The notes under the pieces are model-generated. The model did no database searches. It was not told where the DNA came from and worked only from the letters and a program-made list of their open reading frames with translations. This document shows positions 7,841-16,938 of a DNA stretch of 64,000 nucleotides, one piece after another (the first letter of the stretch is position 1; each line of letters opens with the position of its first letter). This DNA comes from Actinomycetota bacterium. Lineage in GTDB: Bacteria > Actinomycetota > Actinomycetes > Propionibacteriales > Propionibacteriaceae. A program made the position numbers and the translations under genes. Where the stretch lies: positions 1 to 64,000 of the forward strand of contig JAIUOT010000024.1 of NCBI GenBank assembly GCA_020161015.1. Direction: 5' to 3'.

Positions 7841-10630
7841 CTAACCACACACTGGCGGCTGGCCCCAGCGTGGTGAGAGCCACCCGCTCGGCGACCCGCT
7901 TCGGAACTCCACGGGCTCGAGCAGTCGCTGAACGTCCCAGCAGTTCAGGTCGTGGCTGAACGCGGCCGCTCCGTGGAACATGTACCTCATGTCGATCACG
8001 GCCGCGGTCCTCCATTGCCCGAGGGGCTGGTTGAAGGCCGGCGCGTCGTTGAACATGTGATTCATCCGTCGGGCGCTGGCGGTGTTCCAGTTCCCGATGG
8101 GCTGGTTGAACGCGGTTGCCCCGCTGAACATTGCGATCATGTCGGTGACGTTGGTGGTGTCCCAGGCCCCCAGCGGCTGGTTGAAGGCAGCGGCCTCAGA
8201 GAAGGTGGAGTTCATCGAGGTGACGCTGCTCGTGTTCCAGGCGCTGATGTCCTGATTGAACGCGAGAGCCACCATGAATGTGCCCTCTAGGCTGGTGACG
8301 CGGGCAGTGTTCCACGTACCGATCGGCTGATTGAACGAGACGGCCCGGACGAACATCTGGGTGATGTCGGTGAGGTTTGCCGTGTCCCAGCTGCCGATCG
8401 GCTGGTTGAAGGCTGCCGCCCCCCAGAACATGGCGTCCATCCGGGTGACGCTCGAGGTGTCCCATGAACCGATGGGCTGGTTGAAGCCGACAGCGTCGTT
8501 GAACATCTGGCCCATGTCCGTCACGTGTGCGGTGTTCCAGTTCCCGATGGGCTGGTTGAACGATCGCGCCTGAGCGAACATCCCCCGCATGTTCGTCACA
8601 TTCGAGGTGTCCCAGGTGCTCAGTGGTTGGTTGAAGGCGGTGGCTCCCAGGAAGACCCTCTGCATGTCAGTCACGTTCGAGGTGTCCCACGTGCTGATGT
8701 CCTGCTTGAAAACCGAGTTGTGGTCGAACGCGTTGGCGAGGCTGGTGACCGTGCTCGGCAGATGGTCGGGCACTGCTTCTGCGCGACTGAGCGAGGCCGG
8801 CAGCGCCTGGAGCCGGAGGTCATCGTCCCAGGAATCGATGGCCACTGGGCATCCGAAGGGCTTGAAGGCTGACATCTGGCCGGTGACCGTGAGGGTGAAG
8901 TGGGCCGCCGGGAGGGGGTCCGCAAGCATCACGGTCTGCGGGGTGTACGGGTCGAGGGGAAGCATGGTTCGCTGCCCGGTGCTCCACTCCACGATCGCGT
9001 CCTTCTTGGCCCGCTCGAGCCACACTCCCGGCGTCGAGGTGCACCGGCTTCCGTCGAACGTGACTCGCAGGACTCCTGGCTGGTAGATCCACGTCGGGTC
9101 GGAGGATCGCGCCCTGGCCGCCCCGTCCGCCGTCGAGCCCGTGACCCGCACCGAAATGCTCCGGTCACGGTCCACGGCGGTGGTGACAAAGCTTCGTTCG
9201 GTGGCGCCCGGGATGGGGACGCCCATGCGAAGCCACTGGTAGGCGAAGCTGGTGCCGCTCGGCCAATCACCTTCGATCACCGTGAGGGTTCCTCCGACAT
9301 GGGAGACACCGACGATCGTGGGCGAATCGGCGGGCTCTTCCCCCGGCTCAAGGGGCGGTCCGACGGCCAGGCCGGCGGAGGTGGCCGTGCCGCTGGTGTA
9401 TCCGACCCGGATCGCGGTCACCCTGACCGCGTAGGTCCCCGTCGACGTCGGGCTGAATGCAACATCGGTCTGGCCGGACAGGGCAACGCCGTTGCGGTAC
9501 CACTGGAACGTATAGGAGTCAGGAGTCGGGGTCCATGTGCCTTCGACGGCGACCAAGGTTTCGCCGACGTGAAGGGGACCATCGATCGTGACTGTGCCCT
9601 TGCCTGCGAAAGTGGCCTTACTCACCGGGGAGGTGGCGGCCGACACCGTGGAACGCGTTGCATAGTCCGGCGTCGAGCAGCTGACCTTGACCTTGACGGG
9701 CGAGGCCAGCTGGTCAGCGTGAACGGCGAAGGTCGCCTCGGTGGCCCCGGCGATGGGTGAGGACGCCTTGTACCACTGGTAATTCGACCTGGCTGCGGCG
9801 ATCGGGCAGACCTTGTTCGTGACGGTGAGCGTCTGGCCCACGCTGGGGGTGGTGTCGTTGATTCTTGGCGTGGCCGGCGACGGAGGCCCGCCCTGCACGA
9901 TGCCAGTGGCGACCGTGTACTGGGTCAGGCTCACGTAGCCCGACCGGGACGCCTTCACACGCAGCTTGATGCGCTTGCCCAGGTCTGAGGACCCGAGCGT
10001 GTAGGTGGCCTTCGTGGCGCGGTAGATACGCGACGTGCCTCGATACCACTGGTAGGCGATCGTTGCCGCAGGGGTGTAATCGCCCGGCACTGCACCAAGA
10101 ACCTTCCCGACCCGCGGGGTACCGTCGAGTGCGATCGTGGGCTTCGGAGCGGAAGTGAACCGAGCACTCACGACCGGTGCCGTCACCGCTGAGGTCCTGG
10201 AAGCGGTCACGTAGCCGGGCCTGGATCCGGTGACCTTCACCTTCAGGCGGTAGCTCCTGTCGGTTGGGCGTGGAAGGTAGGTCGAGGCCGTCGCACCGCT
10301 GATCACGTAGGTTCTTCCAGACCCAGCCACCCGGTACCACTGGTAGTGCAGGTCGACCGGTTCTGGACCCCAAACACCCGCGGTCGCGGTTACCAACTGG
10401 TCTACCGATGGCTTGACGATGTCGAGCGTCGGGGCAGGGGTCGGATCCAGACGCTGATCGGCAGCGGCCCCGACCGTGACATCCTCGCCCATCCCCGCAG
10501 CGGCAGCGACGGGCAAGTCGGCCGCAGAGGGCGAGCAGACAAGACCCCCCGCCATGACGAGACTGGCGACAAGAAGCCTCACCGCCGTCGCGAGCCCGTT
10601 GTGAGCGCGCGTCGAACGTCCCGTCACCAT
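7841..10630 (-). CDS. Secreted BspA-like (DUF285) repeat protein with Ig-like domains
   Basis: ATG 10630 is preceded by GGAGG. The 929-aa product starts with a signal peptide ([19 protein letters not shown]). Residues ~45-560 hold about five Ig-like modules, each with a YQWYR-type core and a VGQTLT-like start. Residues ~620-900 hold about eleven BspA/DUF285 repeats of ~25 aa, of the form MxxMFxxAxxFNQPIGxWDTSxVT. Such proteins are usually exported and adhesive. No LPXTG motif or C-terminal membrane helix is visible, so it may be released or held non-covalently. Repeats in Mycoplasma and gut bacteria of this type spread by transfer and slippage. It lies just outside the left end of the integrated element. 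Confidence 0.9.
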   Translation of the reverse strand: MVTGRSTRAHNGLATAVRLLVASLVMAGGLVCSPSAADLPVAAAAGMGEDVTVGAAADQRLDPTPAPTLDIVKPSVDQLVTATAGVWGPEPVDLHYQWYRVAGSGRTYVISGATASTYLPRPTDRSYRLKVKVTGSRPGYVTASRTSAVTAPVVSARFTSAPKPTIALDGTPRVGKVLGAVPGDYTPAATIAYQWYRGTSRIYRATKATYTLGSSDLGKRIKLRVKASRSGYVSLTQYTVATGIVQGGPPSPATPRINDTTPSVGQTLTVTNKVCPIAAARSNYQWYKASSPIAGATEATFAVHADQLASPVKVKVSCSTPDYATRSTVSAATSPVSKATFAGKGTVTIDGPLHVGETLVAVEGTWTPTPDSYTFQWYRNGVALSGQTDVAFSPTSTGTYAVRVTAIRVGYTSGTATSAGLAVGPPLEPGEEPADSPTIVGVSHVGGTLTVIEGDWPSGTSFAYQWLRMGVPIPGATERSFVTTAVDRDRSISVRVTGSTADGAARARSSDPTWIYQPGVLRVTFDGSRCTSTPGVWLERAKKDAIVEWSTGQRTMLPLDPYTPQTVMLADPLPAAHFTLTVTGQMSAFKPFGCPVAIDSWDDDLRLQALPASLSRAEAVPDHLPSTVTSLANAFDHNSVFKQDISTWDTSNVTDMQRVFLGATAFNQPLSTWDTSNVTNMRGMFAQARSFNQPIGNWNTAHVTDMGQMFNDAVGFNQPIGSWDTSSVTRMDAMFWGAAAFNQPIGSWDTANLTDITQMFVRAVSFNQPIGTWNTARVTSLEGTFMVALAFNQDISAWNTSSVTSMNSTFSEAAAFNQPLGAWDTTNVTDMIAMFSGATAFNQPIGNWNTASARRMNHMFNDAPAFNQPLGQWRTAAVIDMRYMFHGAAAFSHDLNCWDVQRLLEPVEFRSGSPSGWLSPRWGQPPVCG

Positions 10631-10809
10631 GAATCCTCCAGCGGCTTCGTTGTAGCAGCTGCAGTCTGGCAGGGAACGAATCCCGCCGCCGACCTTGCAC
10701 CAAACAGCGGCCACGTTCGTTTGCTGCCGACGAGCAAGCCGCCCTTTTCAGGAGTTGCCGGCCGGAGGATGTCGAGGCATTCGGCGTCCTCGATCTCCCG
10801 AGACATCAC

Positions 10810-10833
10810 GGTCGGGGCGACAGGACTCGAACC
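10810..10833. repeat. Left attachment site: 24-bp copy of the tRNA-Pro 3' end
   Basis: These 24 bases are identical to 22508-22531, which covers the 3' acceptor strand and T-arm of the tRNA-Pro gene. The copy here is not followed by the rest of a tRNA. It is the remnant expected where an element integrated into the 3' end of a tRNA gene. It marks the left edge of the ~11.7-kb island. Confidence 0.85.
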
Positions 10834-11223
10834 GGAGGGATGGGCGCGCAGAAGTAGATGTTGACTAGGTGTTATAGTCAAGATGCGACGATCCCACCCG
10901 TAAGTTGGGGCTTATCTGGGGCAGAGATTCCAGCATGTGAGCCTGTCGCCCTTGCCACAGGCCCAGCCAGCCTCCGTGCTAGGTCAACGCGCGGTTGACA
11001 TGTCACCACATGCCGATCTGCGGATGTATGGACGAACCCCGATTTCGGCGCTTTGCAACTGCCGAAGTGCGTGGGAGCGGATCTCACCGCGGTACCTCAT
11101 CTGCGGCTTGTTGTACTCCAGGGCAGCGCACTGCCCGAGTGTCGACCAGACACTTGATGGAGACGTGCGGCGCGCCCACGAGTTGCGCCGTGCGCTGGCT
11201 AGGGCGACACAGCGACACGAGGT
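10834..11223. other. Left end of the island: non-coding, with integrase-arm-like repeats
   Basis: No gene is seen. GACTAGG at 10863-10869 and the 19-bp word TTGGGGCTTATCTGGGGCA at 10905-10923 both recur near the right end (GACTAGG at 22347-22353; 18 of 19 bases matching at 22382-22400). Such paired repeats just inside an att site are typical of integrase arm-binding sites. The remaining ~300 bp down to the CD-NTase stop codon show nothing I can interpret. Confidence 0.55.
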
Positions 11224-12090
11224 CTAGTTTGGAAAGCTCGAGCCAAGAATGATCCGCCAAAGGCGCTTAGCTTCGTCGTGGTCGCCTCTCGCCTCGGCTT
11301 CGTTCGCCTTGCGTGCTCGCTCCGCGGCTGAGCCCAGCGCCTGGATGACCTCCTGTCGCCCGTCCCACGTGAGGTAGCCGCTGAGCGCTCCCGACTGGCC
11401 GCCCGGGTCGCTGACTTCCAAATGTGATGGTGCCCACTCGAAGAAGCTGGCCAAGGCGCTCTGCCGGTTGCTGCCGAGCGTCTTGAACGTGCTGGCGGCG
11501 ATCGTTTCTAGGTGGAAGGAACGGAGCCTCTTCGAATGGGCGTTGTTCCACTTCTTCAAGAGCCGCACGAGCGGCGCCAAATTGTGGCCGAGGTCGGCAT
11601 GCATCTTCGCGAACCACGCATTCGCCACTGTGGGGGCCGTGTTGATCCATCCGCCGTCACCGCCCGGCAGCGCGTAGACATCGTTGCCGTAGGGAAACAC
11701 AGGCGCCACGTCGACATGCCCGCCGTTGTTGAAGAAGATACGGACGGCTTGACCTCGAGCGCCGACTTGTGCCGTCGACAGCCCGTTGTAGGCGCGGCGC
11801 ACTCGGTAGAGAAACGCCTTGGAGTCTGAGCGGTAGGTATTCCATGCGCCGTTCGCGTTGGAGAAGACCGCCAGCACGTCGATGTCATCGATGGGCCGGA
11901 CGATGGTTCCTTTCGCGGCCGAGCCCATCAGGATCGCGTGGCTAAACGGAAGGTCGCTGGTGGAGGGGAAACCGGTGGTGAGGTTTTCGACGACGCGGTC
12001 TCTGCGCGCGTTGATAATTGAGGTCTTCTGGTAGTCCGTGACCGAGATGTCGGTCAGGAACTGCGCCATTGCTTGACTTGTGGTTGTCAT
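11224..12090 (-). CDS. CD-NTase (SMODS) nucleotidyltransferase of a CBASS-like system
   Basis: The 288-aa protein carries the polymerase-beta-type signature of cGAS/DncV-like enzymes: GSAAKGT (Gly56-Ser57), the metal-binding pair in DDIDVLAVF (Asp69 and Asp71) and the third acid in GHVDVAP (Asp127). A helical C-terminal domain follows (LVRLLKKWNNAHSKRLRSFHLE). Such enzymes make cyclic di- or trinucleotides on phage infection and so switch on an effector. It is the last gene of a three-gene operon; its start overlaps the S-4TM stop by 4 bp (ATGA). The product nucleotide cannot be predicted from the sequence. Confidence 0.88.
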   Translation of the reverse strand: MTTTSQAMAQFLTDISVTDYQKTSIINARRDRVVENLTTGFPSTSDLPFSHAILMGSAAKGTIVRPIDDIDVLAVFSNANGAWNTYRSDSKAFLYRVRRAYNGLSTAQVGARGQAVRIFFNNGGHVDVAPVFPYGNDVYALPGGDGGWINTAPTVANAWFAKMHADLGHNLAPLVRLLKKWNNAHSKRLRSFHLETIAASTFKTLGSNRQSALASFFEWAPSHLEVSDPGGQSGALSGYLTWDGRQEVIQALGSAAERARKANEAEARGDHDEAKRLWRIILGSSFPN

Positions 12091-13016
12091 TCGCTCTCCT
12101 GGCGTGCACGCTTGCTCAGCTGCCCAGCAGCGGCCTTCATCGCTGCCTCGTTCTTCCTACGCTGAAGCCTGTAAATGAAGTCTGGGACAGTGGGGGTGTC
12201 GCGACGGAGTTCGAACAGCGATTCCTGCCAGACGCGAAGGTTCGTCCCGGTGATCGGCTCGTCCTTGTTGCCGATTCTGGTCTCGATGTCTCGGTAGAGG
12301 GCTTCGCGATCCCGGGCCGAGCGCACAATTCCGACGATATACTCGGTCACATCGAGGAACGCAGGCAAGAGTGGCAGGATGACGCCAAGCAGAAATGTCA
12401 CGAGCGTCAGCCCCGCGGTAACGCATATTGTCGTGAGTGCCGCTGCCCACAGCACGGCCACCACCGACCAGATTACCCCGGTGAAACGCAACAGGCGATA
12501 GCTGTAGGCCGCGTTCGAGCGTTGCGCGATCGCGACAGCAACCTCCCCCGGATCGTCGTCGGCGACGACGTACCAACCCAGCATCTCCTCCCGCTTGGCA
12601 GTAGCGACCAGGTCGCTGTCGGGTCCCGCAGCTATACAGACGTCCTCAATTGACGGGAGCTTCGGACGAGGCGTCCCCGAGGGCATCTCGTAGACGTAGA
12701 AGTCGAACTGTTCCTGAACCGCCGCGGCCTGCTCCGTGCTCTTCTTCTGTGCTTGCATCAGCAGCGTGCGCCCGAGGAACAGCCACGCCCCAGCGATACT
12801 GCCCACCACCACGCTGCTCTGTGGCCAGATCACCGCGGCGACCGGCGCGAAGAGGCCGATCACGAGCATCCCAAACCAGCGAAGTGAGACCCAGCGCTTG
12901 GCAAGCGAGTACATACGCTTCTGGGCGATCAGAAAGCGCAGCGCGTCGAGTTCATTCTGGCGGCGCAACACCGTAGCCCCGGTTGCAGGTGGGGTGTAGT
13001 CGTTTGAGTCTGGCAT
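12087..13016 (-). CDS. S-4TM family predicted pore-forming effector
   Basis: The 309-aa protein has two membrane helices at ~44-64 and ~67-86, a soluble insertion (~90-175; DLVATAKREEMLGWYV, EVAVAIAQRSNAAYSYRLLR), two more helices at ~178-225, then a charged C-terminal tail. This 2+2 layout, with the N-terminal RQNELDALRFLIAQKRMY segment, is that of SMODS-associated 4TM proteins predicted to open membrane pores when bound by a nucleotide signal. It lies between two nucleotidyltransferase genes: 10 bp after the first and overlapping the second by 4 bp. A TAGCCT word 7 nt before the ATG could give a separate leaderless transcript. Confidence 0.85.
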   Translation of the reverse strand: MPDSNDYTPPATGATVLRRQNELDALRFLIAQKRMYSLAKRWVSLRWFGMLVIGLFAPVAAVIWPQSSVVVGSIAGAWLFLGRTLLMQAQKKSTEQAAAVQEQFDFYVYEMPSGTPRPKLPSIEDVCIAAGPDSDLVATAKREEMLGWYVVADDDPGEVAVAIAQRSNAAYSYRLLRFTGVIWSVVAVLWAAALTTICVTAGLTLVTFLLGVILPLLPAFLDVTEYIVGIVRSARDREALYRDIETRIGNKDEPITGTNLRVWQESLFELRRDTPTVPDFIYRLQRRKNEAAMKAAAGQLSKRARQESE

Positions 13017-13026
13017 GGCTGGCAGG

Positions 13027-13851
13027 CTACCGGTTGAAGAGCAGTTTCAACTGTTCGATTGCCTGCTCATGTTTGCCGGCCGACTCAAACTCTCTGGCCC
13101 TCTCGGCACGAATGACCGCCATGCCGAGCTTGGAAAGCGCGTCCGAGCGATTCGCCTCCGACGAACACGCTCCAAACCGGGACCCGAGGCCCGTCGGGTC
13201 GTTCAGCGCGGCCAGGTTGGCGTCGTGCATCTTGTCGAGCGCGAGATAGAGGTCCCAGAACGGCGAATATGCGGCCTCGCCGTCGAGGTGCTTGGCGGCC
13301 CGCATCTCTAGGTAGCACGAGGAGATCGGGACCTTGCGGAGGTACTTCCAGATCTTGAGCTGTCGAGCAAGGGTCTTGGCACCGCCGTTGTGCTTGCTGT
13401 TCACTTGGTTGACATACGCGTTGTGCGACTTTGGATGCGACTTCATCCAAGCATCCGCAGGGTCGGCGATCCAATAGCCGCTCTCTGACGGATAGGCTGG
13501 AACTACCTCAACGATGCAGTCGGCGAAGTGGCAGACGACCGCGGGACGGCGAACGCCGATAGTCGTTCCCGGGAAGCGATCCTGCAGAGTCTCCTTGACC
13601 CGGTTGAGCATCGTCCACGGCGACGACGGCCGCACTCCCCTAAGCGAGACTAAGTAATCCGCATCACTGTACTTCCATACACCGGTTCCGTGACGCAATG
13701 AACCGATCTCGAACATTTCATACAGGCCCAGAAGGGCATTCAACCGCGACTCGATGGAGGCTCGATGGCTCTTGGCCGCATCGAACTGCGTTGACGTTGG
13801 CGTGTAGAGGCTCGTCAGGCTGTTCAGCCAAGCTCTGGAAGTCTCAATCAT
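13027..13851 (-). CDS. Second nucleotidyltransferase (SMODS-like) of the CBASS-like operon
   Basis: I chose ATG 13851 because the protein-like sequence starts there (MIETSRAWLNSLTSLY); a longer frame to 14145 adds Arg/Ser-rich junk. The 274-aa product has a nucleotidyltransferase core: EIGSLRHGTG (Gly50-Ser51), SDADYLVSL (Asp63, Asp65) and DCIVEVVPAYP, where Glu115 stands where the third acid is expected. It differs strongly from the CD-NTase at 11224. It could be a second signal-making enzyme, or a regulator, or an antitoxin-type nucleotidyltransferase. First gene of the operon; the promoter must lie in 13852-14377. Confidence 0.8.
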   Translation of the reverse strand: MIETSRAWLNSLTSLYTPTSTQFDAAKSHRASIESRLNALLGLYEMFEIGSLRHGTGVWKYSDADYLVSLRGVRPSSPWTMLNRVKETLQDRFPGTTIGVRRPAVVCHFADCIVEVVPAYPSESGYWIADPADAWMKSHPKSHNAYVNQVNSKHNGGAKTLARQLKIWKYLRKVPISSCYLEMRAAKHLDGEAAYSPFWDLYLALDKMHDANLAALNDPTGLGSRFGACSSEANRSDALSKLGMAVIRAERAREFESAGKHEQAIEQLKLLFNR

Positions 13852-14377
13852 CGCTGCGTCGCCCGTCTGGCACTCGCCCTGGCCTGAGGATCCGAAACCA
13901 ACGCCACACCGATCGGGACGACATCTCCAGACGTACAGGGCCAACGCGGCGAACCTGCCACGACTTGCCGACCGTTTCGATGTGATGGTGCGGCTGCTCG
14001 TCTTCTCATAGCTGCTGGCGCCCCCTGCGACCCGGACCGCAAATGGGTCTTCTGTCTTGGTTGCTACGCTACCGGCTGCTTCCGACACTTGCCGCGCACT
14101 GGGCCGAGTTGGCCTGACAACACGCCCGCGTGCCGAACGGGCCACGTCGGCCTTCGCTCCACAACGAGCCGCGCCGCGTTCTCGACAAGGTCCAACCAGA
14201 ATGCTCGCGCCCTGCTGGGCTCCATGGTGGTCATAGGCAAGATGCTAGAAGCCCCCGCCGCGCGGCCTGTCGATGGCGACGAACTCGTGGAATCCCGTGT
14301 CTCCCGTGACGAACGCATTCTCACTTTCGGTACTCATCCGTCGGTCAGGCGATTGAGATAGAGACCCCGGGCACTCG
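13852..14377. other. 526-bp gap between the CBASS-like operon and the STAND gene
   Basis: No convincing gene. A 30-codon minus-strand frame (14245-14337, MSTESENAFVTGDTGFHEF) and further short minus-strand frames around 14064-14235 read rather protein-like and may be the remains of a broken gene. The promoter for the three-gene operon is expected here but no clear -35/-10 pair stands out. Confidence 0.35.
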
Positions 14378-16687
14378 TCAGCCGTGACCGTCGGCGACGT
14401 CGTCGAACTCGTCGCGGTCTGACGGTTCGCTGGGTGCTTCAGGAGCGAGGCTCGCAGCAGGGCTTGGCTCGTAGTTTTCGCTCAGATCGCGGATCCGCTG
14501 GTCGATGTCGTATTCAGCTTCAGCGAGCGCTTCCTGAGCCTCCGCGTCGCCGTGGAACGCCTTCTGGTAGGCGCGAATGGCAGTCCGCGCCTGGTCATAG
14601 CGATCGTCCGGTTCCACGTCGTCATCCCAGCCGTCGCCGGCCTCGTCGATCAGCCGGGCAAGATCGGGAAGGACCTCCGCACGAATCCGCTGCAGAAGGT
14701 CCTCTTTCTCGTCCGCCGTGAACAGGATGGCGACGTCGTCCGCGAGCCAGCCTCCGTCGAAATCGAGCGCGAACTCGGTGAGTCGTCTGATCGCAGCGAC
14801 CCGAACTGGTTCGGGCAACGCGCCTGCAGAGTGAAGCCGCCCCAACACCTTCGGTTGCCACACGGCGTTGATGTACATGCCGAACAATGCCAGTCGAGGC
14901 AGGGTGGCGGCATGGTACGACGCCCACTTGCGGAGGAACTCATCGGAGCACTGGCGCCGCAGGAACCAGGACGTCGGGTTACCCCACCAGCTGTCGTTGC
15001 CGTTTGGCACCACGACCTTGGGAACGACGCGGTCGTAGAGCGACTCCGGGATGCGGACGAGGGTGCCTCGTTGTTCCGTTCCTCCGCAGTCGATCTGATC
15101 GACCAACTCCTCCGGCGTGAGCCCGTCGAGGAGGACTCCCACGGCGTTCACGTCCTCGGCGATGACGGCCGCGAAACCCTCACGAATGGTCGGGTGGCGA
15201 AACCTCCAAACGGGGTTGCCGCGGCTGTCTGTCGATTGCTGCAGGAAGGTGCCATCGGCGACACCGAACCCTCTCAGCATGGCCGATGGTGATGACCCGA
15301 GGCGGGTTACGACCTGAGCGAGTTGCTCGGTGACGTCAACCGGCACCGGCAGATCGTTCCCCGCGACGTAGACAGCCGCAAGTGCGGCCCTCACTTCCGG
15401 TGCGAGTTGCCGAAGGATGTCGGTGAGAAAGGCCACCGGCCGCTCGAACCATCGAACCAGGTCGTCCTTCGATCTGAGCTCCGTGGCGCTCGTGAAGACT
15501 GTGTGGGCGAGCCGACGCGCCATCTCCGGTTGGAAGCGCTCGACATCAGCTGCGGCGCGTAGGTGGGGGCGCCAGCCCCGCAGGGTTGCACCTGTTTGGT
15601 CGCCCGCCTTCAGATGGTTGTAGAGAATCTGTCGCCGCTCCTGGGATGTCAGTTCCGTAACGTCCACGACCACCTGATCCTCGCGCAGCCGTGGATAGGC
15701 GTATTCCTTCAGAAAGGGTCGGGCGTCACGGTAGATGTAGTCGCGGCTGGTGAGCACGACCTTGGCGCCTTGCTCAACGGCAGCCATGACCTGGTCCATA
15801 CGGCGAGTCCATCCGTCGGTGAGATTCGGGGCGTGTCGGATGCTTCCGAACGCGTCGTCCACCCAGAACAACTGGTCCGCGTCATCTGGGTCCCAGGCTG
15901 CGACGAGCTCGTCCGCCGAGTCCACGCGCCGTACGCCGCACTGCCAGTTGTCCAGGGCGGCCAGTGCCAGCGTGGCTGCGATGGTGGTCTTGCCGCACGC
16001 AGGCTCTCCCAGGAGCAGGACGAACCCATGGCTGCCGAGTGCTTCAGCAGCACGGCGGTATGCGGTGGTTGGAACGAATGTTTCGAGGTCCGGGCGCAGC
16101 CGTGCGAGCAGCGCCTCGGCCTGTCGCAGTCGGCGGTCGTCAAGTATTCGGCCCAGGTCACCCAGCCCATAGACGCGCGGAACATAGCGGCGTAGGTCCG
16201 GAGAACTCTCAATCTGCTGACAGATCCACTGCCCGTCGAGGACCAGCGAGTGCGAGACCCCCACACTGGCGCACTGCGCACGAACCCAGGCTTCGGTCCG
16301 TGCCGAGACGCGCAAGTTCGTCAATAGCAGGTACGCGTCACACAGACCTTGCCGGTGCAGCCGTTCCGCCTTGTCCATCTCATCACCGAGCATCGAAGGT
16401 GTGAGTGTGCCGGTTGCCTGTGCGGAGAACTTGCATTGGGCAACGGTCGGGCCGCTCGCTGCGATGGCCGACAGTCCAGCGGCGGAGACATCAGCCGGAA
16501 CGTCGCCCGGAACCGCCCACTCGCCGTAGAACGCACCGTCGCGACCAGCGTCATTCGTGTCCGCGAAGGTGTGGAATGTCTGTCCAAGAACTCGCTGCAG
16601 GATGACCGCGCACAGGTCCTGGAACGCACGCCACCCCAAGGTATGGAGTCTGTAGTCCAACGTCGCCACCAGCACATCATGGGACAT
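14378..16687 (-). CDS. PD-(D/E)XK nuclease fused to a STAND NTPase (nSTAND3), Avs-like
   Basis: The 769-aa protein starts with a restriction-endonuclease fold: a helix (FQDLCAVILQRVLG), then GRDG with Asp50, then AQCKFSA with Gln84 and Lys86, as in Mrr-type nucleases. Next is a STAND-type ATPase with Walker A GEPACGKTT (227-235) and Walker B QLFWVDDAFG (~272-281), then a winged-helix/arm region and a long helical C-terminus (~450-769) ending in an acidic tail. Avs-type antiviral STAND proteins sense a phage protein with the C-terminus and then cut DNA. Here the C-terminal sensor is short and unlike TPR repeats. It shares the island with CBASS and HEPN genes. Confidence 0.82.
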   Translation of the reverse strand: MSHDVLVATLDYRLHTLGWRAFQDLCAVILQRVLGQTFHTFADTNDAGRDGAFYGEWAVPGDVPADVSAAGLSAIAASGPTVAQCKFSAQATGTLTPSMLGDEMDKAERLHRQGLCDAYLLLTNLRVSARTEAWVRAQCASVGVSHSLVLDGQWICQQIESSPDLRRYVPRVYGLGDLGRILDDRRLRQAEALLARLRPDLETFVPTTAYRRAAEALGSHGFVLLLGEPACGKTTIAATLALAALDNWQCGVRRVDSADELVAAWDPDDADQLFWVDDAFGSIRHAPNLTDGWTRRMDQVMAAVEQGAKVVLTSRDYIYRDARPFLKEYAYPRLREDQVVVDVTELTSQERRQILYNHLKAGDQTGATLRGWRPHLRAAADVERFQPEMARRLAHTVFTSATELRSKDDLVRWFERPVAFLTDILRQLAPEVRAALAAVYVAGNDLPVPVDVTEQLAQVVTRLGSSPSAMLRGFGVADGTFLQQSTDSRGNPVWRFRHPTIREGFAAVIAEDVNAVGVLLDGLTPEELVDQIDCGGTEQRGTLVRIPESLYDRVVPKVVVPNGNDSWWGNPTSWFLRRQCSDEFLRKWASYHAATLPRLALFGMYINAVWQPKVLGRLHSAGALPEPVRVAAIRRLTEFALDFDGGWLADDVAILFTADEKEDLLQRIRAEVLPDLARLIDEAGDGWDDDVEPDDRYDQARTAIRAYQKAFHGDAEAQEALAEAEYDIDQRIRDLSENYEPSPAASLAPEAPSEPSDRDEFDDVADGHG

Positions 16688-16938
16688 GACCGAGCGGGGG
16701 GCCCGGCCGATCGCGCAATGACGGCGACAAACGCACCGTATGTGCCCCAGGACGACGTCCCGGTTGTCCCAATTGTCCGCAATCCGACCCCGGACATCGG
16801 CAGGCGTTCTGTACGCGTGGCCGAACGTTACGTCTCATCCACACCCGTTCCTGGCTCCCTGAGTGGCCGGGCGGCGGTCAAGGCGACATCGCTCAAGTCG
16901 ACAACCGTGCCCCCGGCCGAAAACGCGAGCCGGGCCGG

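Noticed and set aside
8000-8750. CRISPR-like or DNA-level repeat with ~75-bp period
   Set aside because: The period is the codon image of the 25-residue DUF285 protein repeats.
10810-10881. Second tRNA gene
   Set aside because: Only the 24-bp 3' part matches; the following bases cannot form a D-arm, anticodon arm or 5' acceptor strand, so it is an att remnant.
14245-14337. 30-codon gene downstream of the STAND gene
   Set aside because: Protein-like in places but no ribosome binding site and no family; kept only as a possible remnant in the gap entry.
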